Source: Pezizomycotina sp. ARF18 (taxonomy: Eukaryota > Ascomycota). Taken from it: DNA of 49,351 bases. The DNA lies in NCBI GenBank assembly GCA_002224055.1, contig AZLU01000066.1:1-49351 (forward strand), written 5' to 3'. Within the stretch, counting starts at the first letter, position 1. The number at the start of each line of letters is the position of its first letter. A model generated the notes under the pieces. That model saw only the letters and a program-made list of their open reading frames with translations, had not been told where the DNA came from and searched no databases. Below, piece by piece: positions 11,343-22,361 of the stretch. The position numbers were made by a program, and so were the translations under genes.

Positions 11343-12720
11343 TGCGTTTTGTCGTTTTTGATGTTCTCTTCACTCAAACCCTTTTTTGAAGCCTTGGTGG
11401 CTTTAACGTTTTTTTGTTGGTCCAAATTTAAAGCAGCGAAAATTTTTATATGGAGACCCTTTTTCAATTTTCGGCTAAAAATTTATTAGGACCTTTTTTT
11501 TTTTTTTTTTTTTTTTTTTAATAAATATGAGGCTCTTTTTGCTAGTGGCAACCTTTCGTTAAATTCTCCCGGCTTGGCGCAGAACCAGGAAACAGCTTTT
11601 TGATGGAAAGAGCAGGCGACACTAAAAAAGATGAGCCAAAGCCTAAAAGTTAAGAAGGAACAGAGGGTGATAAATAAATAATCAGGAGTGCTTCTCTTAT
11701 AGACCTGCACATGCCATGATACAAGCAAGTATACGTATTTATATATATAGGTTTATAGAGAGAAAGTGTTCGAGGAGTTGAAATCCCATCGTTATCTTTT
11801 GTTACCTCAAGATCTCCTAGCTGATGTTTCGATGTCTAGAAATAGTGGGGTTAATGCTTGGAAGCTCAGTAAAAATCGCTCAATACGTAAGGGTCTTATG
11901 GGTTTTTGTATATGTCACACCATCTTATACTTAATATTGTGAATAAAGGAGAGTATTTGATTATTTTTTACTTAACCTACATGAGAATTAGAAAAGTAGA
12001 CGAAAGAGAAAAGAGGAAAAAAAAAAAATTTGCACCAGAGACGCCGTTAATAGTACTATTCGTAAAAATTCCAAGCTGCTGAGAAGATCCAATATCCATC
12101 ATCCATTGTTAGATATTGGCGTAATGGATAGGAAAGATTATCTCGTCGGTTACGGCTCGGTGTTTTACCCTTAGAATAAATGTATAATAATGAATAATAA
12201 GTTCCTTTTTTTTTTCTTTTTTTTTTTTTATTTTGCGGGTTAAAAGGTTTCGGAAACGCAATGTGAACGCAGAGAGAACAAAACACAGACATATATATAT
12301 AATCCAATTAAAAATAGAAAAGGGAACACATCTGCTTGCTGGGCTACACATGTCAAAAGAAGGAAAATTATGGTGAGGAGAGTATTTGGCTGAGTAAAGG
12401 ATTGGAAATGCTTTAGGGGGAGAAAATATAAGGAAAGGAATTGATCCGGGAAACTGAAGCAAGTATCTGTCGTCGCATAGCACGGCAACTGAAGAAGAAA
12501 AACCAGAGCCATCCATCCGATAATAAAAAATAGTTTAAAAAAAAAAAAACTGAAATCTTAAATTGAAACCGTCGTGTAACATAGTACCCGTATTTTGTGG
12601 ACCCTCATAAGACCTTTAAAACGATGGAGGTATCGAGAATCATTAATTGGTTGTCCTTTATTTTTCTTCTCTTCTTCCAAGGGAATTGCGAAGAAGATCG
12701 GGGTCGTCGTGGACCACCAT
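11343..12720. other. Intergenic with long T run
   Basis: Holds the 5' flank of Lcp5, a T26 tract at 11494-11519 and AT-rich sequence. Open frames between 12056 and 12516 are hydrophobic and T-rich and look like translations of AT-rich DNA. No gene supported. Confidence 0.5.
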
Positions 12721-13545
12721 TTAGCACATCTCCAAGCTATCCTGACGCACTTCCTGACGCGCTTCTTGAAGCCGGCGGGGTCTTCTCTCCACTGCTTGGC
12801 AGCCTCAATGTTGGCGGGGACTCATCATTGGGAGCTGAGCATGGAAATGACGCTGAGGAGGATGGTCTCGGGGGTATGGACGGGAAGCCAACGTTCTCCG
12901 GCGGACTCGTAACCGTACTTGTCTTCCTCTGGCGGATGTAGGATGGAAATGCAGACGTTCCGTTTTCGTAGACTGAGAAAAATAACATTGTACAATGGTT
13001 AGCTAGTCGAGTATTTCCTGAACAAATTATCTCTTCGCCATCCGATGCAAGAGTGATATTTCGGGTGAACGGACGGTCAGGTGCAGTAGCACTTACTGTT
13101 CGGATGCCAGATAGGGGTCTCGAACTTCATCTTCGGCGGCATCAGCGGGTATTCTTTGGGGAACTGCAAACGCGCCTTGAAGAATCCACCTATATGAGAA
13201 GAAGGCGAACCAATCGTTAGCATATGTTCGTACCCAATAAATGTAAAAAAAGGAAAGGATTGAAGATCTCCAGGAGTACGACAAATTGACTTGTTTGTCG
13301 CACTAAGAGAACCACCCCCCCTTTTTTTTTTTCTTTTCTTTTTTTTTTTTTTTTTTTTGGCTGCCGAGAAGGCAACATGTGGCAATCCTACCTCCGTAGT
13401 ACTTGCAGTCGTCGCTGATCATAAGCATAACCTCCCAGTCAAACACATCGTCGTTGTGCAGACCGCAGCTTATGCCCGGGATGTCCTTATCGGTCTGCAT
13501 CTGCTTGAGCTGGCGGCGGAGGAGGTTTGCAGACGCTAGCGACAT
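12721..13545 (-). CDS. UBC7: Ubiquitin-conjugating enzyme E2, Ubc7/UBE2G type
   Basis: E2 enzyme; the Ubc7 group works with Hrd1/Doa10-type ligases in ER-associated degradation. Exon 1 (13392..13545) reads [20 protein letters not shown] and ends KYYGG. Intron 1 is 13190..13391 (GTAGGA..TATAG). Exon 2 (13097..13189) gives [20 protein letters not shown] and the HPN motif. Intron 2 is 12973..13096 (GTAAGT..CTCAG, branch CTAAC). Exon 3 gives YENGNVCISIL with the catalytic Cys, then [12 protein letters not shown], the acidic insertion typical of Ubc7-type E2s, then [18 protein letters not shown] and NDESPAN. Exon 3 lacks an A in GGAA(A)CG near 12958 just before the catalytic Cys, and C residues near 12808 and 12822. 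Taking TAA at 12721 gives the tail RQDSLEMC. Confidence 0.93.
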
Positions 13546-14662
13546 TTGGTTTCTGCAGTGTTTGTATTGTGATCACTTCGAAATGGTTTTTTTTTTTTTT
13601 TTTTTTTTTTTAATCCTGCTAGAGAATTACGTCGGTGGATTTGAAGAGAGGTTTTGACGATGTCTTCGAAGATACGAGGAGGGAGAACTGTTGGAGAGAG
13701 GACCTTTTTTTTTGGTGGTCGCTTTGACAGATATGACTGGTTGGTTGCTTGTGTCGGTTGATTATCGATTTATAGGGCGACGGGTTTGGAGGGGTGGGAT
13801 TGTAAGGGAATTTAAATACTTACTCACCAGATCAGAATTAAAAAGGAAAAAAAAAAAAAGAAAGAAAAAAGCTCAAGCCTGCAGAAGAAAAAGGATAAAA
13901 ATAGAGAAAAATTCTTAGGAAGTATGTTCAACTTGAGGATCAAAAAAAAGAGTTGAGTTTCAGTCAAAGTAGAAGCACCTGTGATAGTTATATCCTTATT
14001 ATACAACTGTATGTTATAATAACGAAGCAGACTTAAGGGAAATATTTGGAAGGCGAAGGGAAGGGAACAGAAAAAATGAAGGCTGACAATCATTAATATA
14101 AATCAGATAGAAAGGGAAGAAGATAACGGGGGCCCTATACCTATAAATTGATAAACTCGGACGGCTTGGTGGCGGCCTTCGCCGTTCGGGGGTTCCAACT
14201 CCGCAATTGGTCTTTTTTTTTTTTAAGGCAATGATAGCGAGGATTCAGGCGATTGTGGAGCTCGAAAGCTAGCTTACGTGCTAAGTTTGGATAATGAGAA
14301 ACTTGTATAAATTTAGATTAGATAGATAGACTCATGATCATCAGATACATCGTTGTTTCCTAGCATATACGACATTATAAGAATTAACAAAGATGTAGGC
14401 AACTTTTTCATTTAATATACATTCGCTAGATACCCGGTATATATATGTATTCATATCAAAGAACAGATAGCAGCGTAAATTTCCAGGCGACCAGAGAAAC
14501 GCCAGATCCAAACAGGATGCAGAAAGAAAAACAAGAGACTTAAACCAAACAAAAAGGCTAATGAGATTCGTTAGCTAGACAAGAAAAGAAAAATGGCAAT
14601 ATATGAATGATCCTGAAAAAAACTCCAAACATCGTACTCGATCAGACATTGGACGGGGCGAT
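13546..14662. other. Intergenic, nothing recognised
   Basis: Spacer upstream of Ubc7 and downstream of the JmjC gene, with a T run at about 13587-13610 and an A-rich patch near 13845-13870. No supported gene. Confidence 0.5.
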
Positions 14663-16204
14663 CTAGTCCGAATAGTCTTGATCCGTGTGAACAGCATCTC
14701 GTCCCCGGAGAACTCGGTTGTGGAGCTCAAAATCTCCGGTGGGCGCTTCGGGCGACGGACTCGACGATCCGGAATTGTTAAAGGCCAAGTTGTCGACGTC
14801 CATATCCCACCAGAAATTTACAGATATGGAAATGCTGAGCGAGCGTACGTAATGCCACCAACCGCGCTATCACCCAAAAGATGTCAGTAATTAAATCTGG
14901 GGGAAAAGGCCGGGGAGCGAAGATCGCAAAAGTATCTTCAATTACGAAAAGGTGTTTACATGCCGGTATATAAATACAATCCCCGGCCCTAGAAGAAACT
15001 CGATGTACGAAGCAGATCCGAAGAGCGGGAACTGGTCCGTCTTGCCCTCGACTTCAACATACGAGCTATTGCTCTGGTCGATACCTTGCGCTGTCACACC
15101 ACGCGGTAAGCTTATCGGTCTGGTCTGGCGAATACAGGCGAACGTATTTATACCCTATGACCTGGCAGAGGATGTTCCAGTGCTTGTCAAAGTGCAGCGG
15201 TGTGACAGTCCAGCGGGACCGAACCAGACATTCGAAACCGGTTCGCAAATGTTTTCCTTCTCGTCAGCGCACCCAGCGACGAATTGAATGTAGTCTGGTA
15301 CAGCCACGTCCTTGCGTAGCTCGGGGATCTGCGTCAACAGGTCGTGCTGTGCCAGATATCCATCTCGGAGCTTTCTTTATGCTCTTTCATGATGAAGCGG
15401 TCGATGAATACGGCAAAAGTCATGAGCTCTGTCTTCATGGCATCGTCGAGTACGTTCCTCCGACTTCAACCGGTACGATGCGACGGCCGCCTATGGTCCT
15501 AAAGAACCAATAGTCGAGAAAGTCCAACGACCCTCTTCCAGCGCAAGCCAGTGGCCAGCGTGTTGTGCAGGAGCGCAGGCGTACCAGCATTAAAGAAATG
15601 ATCCAAAAATTCCATTCCGGTTGGCTGGTCAAGCTCCGTGCCTGGAAATTTGAGTATAGGTATGTCGGAAGTCTGCACCGGAATGCTTTCCGCCGCGATA
15701 AGGTTTTAAATCCCCTTCAGGTAAGTATCGATGAGCGCCAGCATATCGTTTATATTCTCTTCGCATTGATATCCTTCGGTCACTATCAAAGCTCTGTCGA
15801 GAACTTCTACGGCCTTGTCCATACTTTCGAGGACTTTCTCCTCGGTGGCATCTGTTGTGCGGTCGTAGGCGATACACGAGAGCTGCATTTGCGTAATAGC
15901 ACCAAGGAGACTCGCCCAATTTAACACCAGCTTGCTCTTGGGATCTGCTTGGGAGAATGGCACCGCATCAAGGTGAAGAAAGCTCGTTGGCTGCTATTGA
16001 GGCTACAATGTCCGCAAAAGCTCGAAGTCGAGGAATGCTCTCGTTCTCTCCCCTGCGCCCTGCGTATTGAGCGTGCTCCTCCAGGTTCCTTAAACATAAA
16101 TCGACAGATGGCCTCATAGTAAGGCGGCAGCGTCGCTTCGCAACTAAATACACAGAAACCCGTAAGCTAAAGCCATATAGCAAGACTAGAGAATAGGATG
16201 ACAA
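14663..16204 (-). CDS. JmjC-domain 2-oxoglutarate oxygenase, JMJD5/KDM8-like
   Basis: Fe(II)/2-oxoglutarate-dependent JmjC protein. The C-terminal catalytic region is clear: [34 protein letters not shown], then [20 protein letters not shown] with the HFD iron ligands, [37 protein letters not shown], and after an intron (14867..14959) [19 protein letters not shown] with the distal iron-ligand His. It ends with a Ser-rich tail and stop at 14663. The N-terminal part is a helical region ([34 protein letters not shown]) like the fungal JMJD5 N-domain. Frames change repeatedly; GGGG at 14981-14984 needs one more G to join GPG to DCIYIP. The true start is unresolved and may lie at 16409 or near 16620. 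Confidence 0.88.
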
Positions 16205-18146
16205 TCGAAGATAGATCGGACCTTTTAGTCTATTATTAGCTTGTTCGCGAGCGCTTTTTTCAGGATCTGCACAAAGTCATTGAGCATGCATTAGCAAAGA
16301 AACCATCCCGCCATTCCATAAGTGAATTCTGAAGCTTCGTGTATGTTATGCGTACCCAAGCTAAGCCGTGTTCTCGTTCCTTCGCCCTCGGTGTTGCCAG
16401 GTCCATCATTTTCTACCGGAAGGTGTTAGCGCCAGCTGTAACACTGAAGAATAGTAGAGTATGAAAGTCTGAAAACCCAACCATACCATCTTGACCTCTC
16501 ATAGCACAGACGATATCATACGCCGTTTGGAGAAAGATACTAAAGGAATCGATTTTGTCTCGAAGGTTTTGAGTGGCGTATTTTCGGTAGCCATATTGGA
16601 AGAAGTAGTGAAGGTGCTGCGGGGGCAGTCTTCGGAGGAGGCTAATTCAGCAAACAGGTCTGCTTTAAAACCCAAGGAAGACCAATTGACCGTTATTTCT
16701 CGGTCGAATTTTATGCTAGCTGATAATATTGCTCAAATTCAAAAGCAAACTGTTGCTGCGACAAGGTATGCCGAACACGAACATCTGCGGATCAATAGCT
16801 TCCTTTCGCTCAGGAGTCGTACGAGACCAATCCTGGGAGGCGCAAGCTCGCGTGTTTGGACCGGGAAGACGTTTCTCCAGGAGATGGAAACTGTTTGGGG
16901 TCTTGAATGCCGAAGCTAATCGTGACAGCACCTTTCTGTCTTTTTCTCTCTTGTCGATCGGCAGATTTACGGGACCCTTTTTGAGGCTACGGAATAAGTA
17001 TCTTCATCCGCAGCGACTTTGGTCCCTCCTCATAAGGTCGCGAACATTTGTCTGAACGGTAGTAGGTTGGATGGTTGAAAAAAAAAGCAGCACCGTAGTG
17101 GATGTTCGTGGTTTTTGACAGCACTTTTCATCCACGTCAGAAAATGGACCGTTACCAGGGTAATTTGCTGGTGTTTTCGTTACTCGTAAGGTAACTTACT
17201 ACTACTATGTATTGCTAGCCTAAACACGCCGCTTTTCATCCTTTTTTTCCTTTTTTCCCTTTTTTTTTTTTTTTTTTAAGCTGAGCTCTAGACGAAAATA
17301 GCGTGTCAATAGAGCTCAAAATAGCACGGCCGAGCACTCCTACCATAATAAGAAGCTACTACTAATTACAACGGCTTGCTTATTGCCTATTAAGTATATA
17401 AGCATGGGATTAACTACTTATTGAGTGCTTTGCTCAATTGTAAAACGTTTTCCAGTTAGCAGCGTGATATAAACCACTGCCGGATCTTATTTAACGACGA
17501 GAAAGAGGCTATGAAAAGTATATAGCGACAGTGTAACCAACTAAACGCGAAGGAGCAATTATCAAAAAAAAAAAAAAAAAACCTAGTCTGTTGTGATAGT
17601 AAAAGAAAAAAAGCGGCAAGAAACAGGAGGAGATTTTGCAATTGAACTTGAATGAATTCACTGTGAAACCCTCCTCTATAACAGCATCTTCGTTATAATG
17701 GAAATAAGTGATAATCGATAAGAGACTGTTGAACTTGAAAAATAGGAACCACCGGTGCATCATTATTTATACTGCGCTTTCGTCTTCTGTCTTATATCAG
17801 ATGACCACAAAAATAAAGGGAAAAAAAAGCGAATCAAACCAAAAAAATACAAAATTGCAGCAGAAACGCTGAAGTGGCGCCGTGAATTCCTTCCTTTTTT
17901 TTTTTGGCGTCTTGGTAGTTTATCGTAGTATCATCTCTTCCATTTCTAAGCCTTACTCATTAGGATTTCATGTATTTTCTTTTTTCTCCCTCTCTTATGT
18001 CCTCATTCTCTTAACTGATGGGGACCGTAATAAAACAATAATATAAAAATCCAGATAATTTCTCGCGAAATATCAAGGGCAAAGCTTGGTATTCAATGGA
18101 AAGTTTGGTCTCGGTAGTGGTCAGGCAGACGAGCACCACTCGAACC
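16205..18146. other. Probable 5' end of the JmjC gene, then intergenic
   Basis: 16205-16640 may contain first exons of the JmjC gene on the minus strand (a start MMDLATPRAKEREHG at 16409; a frame reading NLRDKIDSFSIFLQTAYDIV near 16500-16600). A plus-strand open frame over 16491-16919 begins at a TTG and has no recognised domain. 16950-18146 is AT-rich, with an A19 run near 17563 and nothing I can call a gene. Confidence 0.4.
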
Positions 18147-19353
18147 CTAGTCATTTCGTAGTATTTCTTCTCCCGACCCTTCGACAACTTTTGGGTCGTC
18201 CTTGTACGCGCTCTGGAAACCGTGGAATCCTTTCTTCAAGACCCTGACATCTGTTCCCCGACACCCACTCCAATTCGTCGTACTTGACCGGACCAGTATA
18301 TCCTTGCTGATCCAGTATAGGGACAACCATGTAGCTTTCGAGCTTGAGATTCTCACGTCCTCATCAGTAGCGATGACGGCTTGCTGACCGGGACTCAGGA
18401 TGGTAAGGGTAGTCTCTTGCGCTGTAACTGTTGCAGGGTCTGATGTCGCTGGTAGTCCTCTGCAGACAGTTCCTCTGCAGGCAATTCTTCCGCCGGAGCA
18501 GGCTCGGATGTTGTCGACGACTCTCCAAAGGTTGGTTCAACGGTTGGTTTCTTGTTGACCTTTTGGACATGTTTGGTTGGAGTCTTCTTGGGCGAATTTT
18601 TGGCGTCCGCCGACTTGAGCTTTTCCAACTCTGCCTTGCGCACTTCCTCAACGTGCTTGACATACTCCTCGAGGAAACGTCTGGCCTATTGGCGCTGGTT
18701 CAATTTCGCCGGTTAATATCATGTGAGGCCTCATTTTCACATATTTGACGACTTTTCGCGTAAATATGCACCGGTTAGCTTATATGAGTGATTATAATGG
18801 AAGCTTTAAATCTGGGAAGGATGGCTATTGGAAGCTTACAAATCTCTGGACCGCGGTGAACGGAGAATTGGCAGTAGATGATAACATTGGTCTTCCCTTT
18901 CAATTCCCTGACGAGCTCTTTCATGCGCTCTTCCTCCTTTCTCTCGCTCGTCAACTCCTTAAAGAGTTTATGCAACGACCCTACAATGTGGCCTCCGGCG
19001 TAATCTTCTGAAAGTTAGAAAACGAATTTGCGGAAGAAACTTATATATGTGTGTGTAAAAAAGGTGAAAAAGAAAGCAGTAATTGTGCTGACCTGCATCG
19101 CGGACGCTACGATTTGTCAAGTAAAACCACCTATTAGTCAAGTTCATTGAAGACAGAAGTTCGAAATTTCAACTAGTGGTAAGTAGCTACTCTACGAATA
19201 CAACGCTCGCCTCGGCCGTTTCGCTTTTGCCGCGTTGGATGACGAGGGCATGAACATGTTCCGCAGAAATAGCTTTGATAGGAGGGCAGTAGTCTTCCAA
19301 GACGTTGAATGCCCCCAAGAAGTTCCGCTTTCTTTTCCCTCCGTGTCTGGCAT
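18147..19353 (-). CDS. Acr2/Cdc25-type rhodanese-domain protein, paralogue 1
   Basis: Rhodanese fold with a Cys-x5-Arg active loop, as in arsenate reductase Acr2 and the Ych1/Ibp1 phosphatases. Start taken at 19353 (MPDTEGKE), then KAISAEHVHALVIQRGK, ASVVFVD, a 14-nt micro-exon (19093..19106) encoding VRD, DYAGGHIVGSLHKLFKEL, a charged linker ERKEEERMKELVRELKG, the active loop IIYCQFSVHRGP, then ARRFLEEYVKHVEEVRKAEL. A Lys/Pro/Glu-rich insertion (KKTPTKHVQKVNKKP; PAEELPAEELSAED) precedes a C-terminal part with SYMVVPILDQQGYTGP and VRVLKKGFHGFQSAYKDDP, which fits the last rhodanese strand. Introns: 19107..19190 and 19008..19092. Frame changes occur near 19330 and 18290. The usual His before the Cys is Tyr here, so substrate is uncertain. 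Confidence 0.78.
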
Positions 19354-19411
19354 AATCGCAAATGAAGACCTATACCGGTGCATTTTCTTTCTTAAAATAC
19401 ATATAAGTACC

Positions 19412-20179
19412 TTAGAGTAAAAATAGTTTCTTGATAACTTCTTTCTCAGGAGAGGCATTGAGCTTGTGAACGTAGTCGTCCCTCGCGGCTCTTAAGTTCC
19501 AAAAGGTAGTTCAGGTACATCTTCCTCCATGTTTCTGAATTTTAATAAATTTTTTCGAAACTCTCGGCAATTTGATCGTGGGCCTTAGGTCGCCCTATCG
19601 TGAGGAGGAGGAGCTTGAGACGGTTAAATTCATCCAGTTCCACATTAGATAAGTTCTCCAAGTCTAAAAACAGAATTCTAAGGTAAAAAGTTTCTCCCAT
19701 ACTTATCTTCAAAGCGAAAAAGGTTGTGACCCGTATAGCATGATGAAATGCATCTTCGTCGTTTCGGACACCTTTGTTGTATAATTGAGGGTCTGCTACT
19801 ATGTCGTCCGCTGTGGCGTGTCGATTCCCTTGCGCAATAACTGAATAATCCTTCGGGGGAGGTGTCTTTAGGATGTCCCTTCGAAGGTGGAGATAAAGCG
19901 ATTCCTTAACCCTTGTAATGTGCGTTTCGGCTTTTGATATTGTCCATCTCGGTTTGGAGTTGAGTTATTTGTCAGACTGTAGCTTTAACGACCTTCGTTA
20001 CGTCTTTCCACCCTTTCGTTCAATTGTCGTTCTTCCCAAAGCTGGTGGCTGGCGATGTTTCCCTGCACTTGCACTCCGTCATCATCTCTTCGGATAATCT
20101 CCTCGGCTGCTTCATCTGGCGATTTTCTTGCTGACTCTTCCTTGAGCTCATCGTCCGATTGGACGTCGTATTGGGTCAT
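19412..20179 (-). CDS. Unrecognised acidic/helical protein
   Basis: Start at 20179 opens an acidic N-terminus (MTQYDVQSDDELKEESARK). An intron at 19931..19992 restores frame exactly (donor GTCGTT is unusual, perhaps a base missing; acceptor AAAAG). Exon 2 then reads ETHITRVKESLYLHLRRDIL, KTPPPKDYSVIAQGNRHATA, DPQLYNKGVRNDEDAFHHAI, ELDEFNRLKLLLLTIGRPK, ETWRKMYLNYLLEL. A 39-nt segment beginning GTATGG and ending TTTTTAG (near 19672-19710) is open and in frame, so it could be a very short intron or translated. The end is ambiguous: stop at 19412 via a frame ending SPEKEVIKKLFLL, or about 19447 without a shift. It ends about 59 bp before the start of rhodanese paralogue 1. No family recognised. 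Confidence 0.6.
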
Positions 20180-20394
20180 TAAGACCCGTACCCAATAAGA
20201 TCCGTTATTTAATAGTTGTTAAGCTACTCGTCAAAAAAGTAAACCCTAGAGTCGTGGAGATGCGGGAGAAAAGGTGACTTGGAACTTTACCCTTCTTGGT
20301 TTCCTTTTTTCATCTTCTGCCCTTCGCTCTCTATCTCCTAGGATCCATAGTATTAGGTTAGGGGCCCTATTATTTCTCACTAGCCATGGTATTT

Positions 20395-20515
20395 AGCGTT
20401 GGTAAGCTTGGCAGTCCATACCTCTCCGGAACCGATCAAGTAGCGCTGGAGTGCAATATCTTTCTTTAAAGTTTACAGAAAACTTGCCAAGCTTACTGCC
20501 AAGCTTACCAACGCT
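20395..20515. mobile_element. Short inverted-repeat element (MITE-like, possibly pogo/Fot1-derived)
   Basis: The two ends, 20395-20415 and 20495-20515, are perfect 21-bp inverted repeats (AGCGTTGGTAAGCTTGGCAG plus T). The interior is 79 bp with no coding capacity. At the right end the 12-mer TGCCAAGCTTAC occurs twice in direct tandem (20485-20508), so that arm contains an extra partial unit. I see no clear target-site duplication in the flanks (TTT before, GAA after). Size and perfect ends suggest a non-autonomous DNA element; assignment to the pogo/Fot1 group is a guess from general resemblance. Confidence 0.6.
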
Positions 20516-21509
20516 GAACACCTGACACTAGCCACTTTACTAGCCTTTATAACACGCTCTAACAGCGCAGACGTGGCGCAGCCATGTATGGGTCTTCGAG
20601 AGTCGAGAGTAAAGCTAAATATTGGGGACTTCTGTACATTAAAAGCTTCACAATTTGGTATATAAAAAAATAAAAAAAATAAAAAGAGAGAGAGAGAGTT
20701 CGCTTTAATAACTTGGTATTCACAACTTGTCTCGTAGTCTCTATAGCGACGCTCTTGCTTGTTTTTTTTTTTTTTTTTTTCGCGCAGCAGCAATATAAGG
20801 AGTGTCCCACATCTTTTTCTCGTGCCCATCCATCCTTTCCCGCAGGGAAGGCAGGGTGCAATCCACAGCAAAAAAAATTCGAAAATATTTTAATTTAATA
20901 TCTATTCTTTTTTATTTGAATGGTAGCTAGCCCGCTGGCCATGGCGCCGAAGGCACCACTGGCCTACCTAATCACCGCTATCAGGCAGAGACAATGGCCC
21001 CAATAGTATGTACTATAATAATATGATATGTAGCGTACATCGAGAGTAATAGGGGATACCATTATATAGTATAAGGGAAAGGTTATAGATAGGGAAGGGC
21101 ATGTCATGCATACTACAACCGCTTACCCCACCGCTACCCACTTCTGCCCACCACCGCTATCTATTAGCGCTGTTTAATTCTCTGATTTACTAAAGTACTT
21201 TCTATTTATACCTATTTTGTTACTTTATTCCAACCAGAGAGCCCTTGGCCGTTTTACAAGAAGAATGTTGTAAGATAATAGCAATGGAGCGATGACTGAG
21301 CTGTCTCGATCTATTGTAGACCTTACTTATTGCTTCAATTAAATCTGTCAGAGATTGGACGGCCTTCTACATTCGCATTTCACAGCCATGTTTCTGGATG
21401 AAGGTGCGTTTCATAGAGGGCGGTAAAATCCTTCTAAATTCTTGAACCTGCCCCCCCCCCCCAAAGCCTTTTTTTTTTTGTGTTGAGCTTCGAGTAATAT
21501 TGAATGTAT
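20516..21509. other. Intergenic, nothing recognised
   Basis: AT-rich spacer with an AG microsatellite (about 20683-20699), a T20 run (20762-20780) and a short C11 run near 21451. Some GC-rich words (CTGGCCATGGCGCC near 20935) are partly palindromic. No gene supported. Confidence 0.45.
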
Positions 21510-22361
21510 CTATACATTATTATAATATTCATTATCGGTAGTAAACCACTTTATTGCTGCGATAACTTCAGAACCAATCATCGACCAAAGCTTCTTGTCA
21601 TAGTTCTGTGTCAGCTCTTTGTCTTCACCGTACTCTTCCTGCCATGCCTGAAAGCCGCCTTCGAGGACGTAGACTATTTGCTCTTTCGATTCTCCTCCAG
21701 ATTTTCTTGCTTGCCTCCTCAGATGTACTAGCCTTGCCTTCCTCCATAGCCACTTCGTCTCCTCGCTTTGAGCAACGGTAGCTTTCTTACTAGCACCGCT
21801 AGGGTAGTAGGGTTCTACGTCGCCCTTTGCTAGCATTTCTTTGCGCTCCCGGAGATATTTTAATGCTAAAATGAATGTTCAAGTTAGAAACAAAACCTTT
21901 GCAGATCCGAGATTATTGATAAACAAAGAGAGGAAGGAGATGAATGAAGTACCGCTGGAGGGGCCCCTTTGCTGGGAGAGGGCGCAGTGGAACACTACGG
22001 TCTCCTTGACCTGTAGCTCCCGAACCAGGGCGGGCATCTCGTACTTCAGGGATGTCGACGGCCTGTGAAGAGAGCCTTTATGTGGCCGCCACGTGATCTA
22101 TACATAGCATTAACAGCGGGCAAGATTAGGACTATCCAGGAACAGCTCATATGCTCCTTGAGGCATCTGAAGCTCAGATGCTGTTGCTTACCAGAGTCTC
22201 GAACACTGTGAAATATATTATATTAGTACAAAGTAGCTCAAATGAGAGTAGCGGCGTGGGTTTCCTCACTCAACTACAGCAATGTTACTTCGTTCTCCGA
22301 AAGTAGCAGTTTGCGCAAGTCCGCCCTCGAAATGCGCTGAAGAACCGGAATACGGCTCCAT
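21510..22361 (-). CDS. Acr2/Cdc25-type rhodanese-domain protein, paralogue 2
   Basis: Closer than paralogue 1 to classical Acr2/Ych1-like proteins. Exons on the minus strand: about 22270..22361 (ISRADLRKLLLSE; then NIAVVD after a frame change), micro-exon 22192..22205 (VRD), 21953..22097 (DHV..GHIKGSLHRPSTSLKYE, then VVFHCALSQQRGPSS with the HCx5R active loop) and 21510..21865 (ALKYLRERKEMLAKGD; VYVLEGGFQAWQEEYGEDKE). Introns 22206..22269, 22098..22191 and 21866..21952 have canonical borders. One G is missing in the GTGG(G)CGG of exon 3. The family includes arsenate reductases that use glutathione/glutaredoxin and protein phosphatases; the sequence alone does not decide. Start uncertain: an open frame continues upstream of 22361. 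Confidence 0.87.

Noticed and set aside
16491-16919. 142-codon plus-strand open frame starting at TTG
   Set aside because: No ATG start, no domain, and the opposite strand reads plausibly as part of the JmjC gene 5' end. I could not decide, so it is not listed as a gene.
18120-18160. B-box-like GGTTCGAG on the minus strand
   Set aside because: It overlaps the end of rhodanese paralogue 1 and no cloverleaf can be drawn around it.
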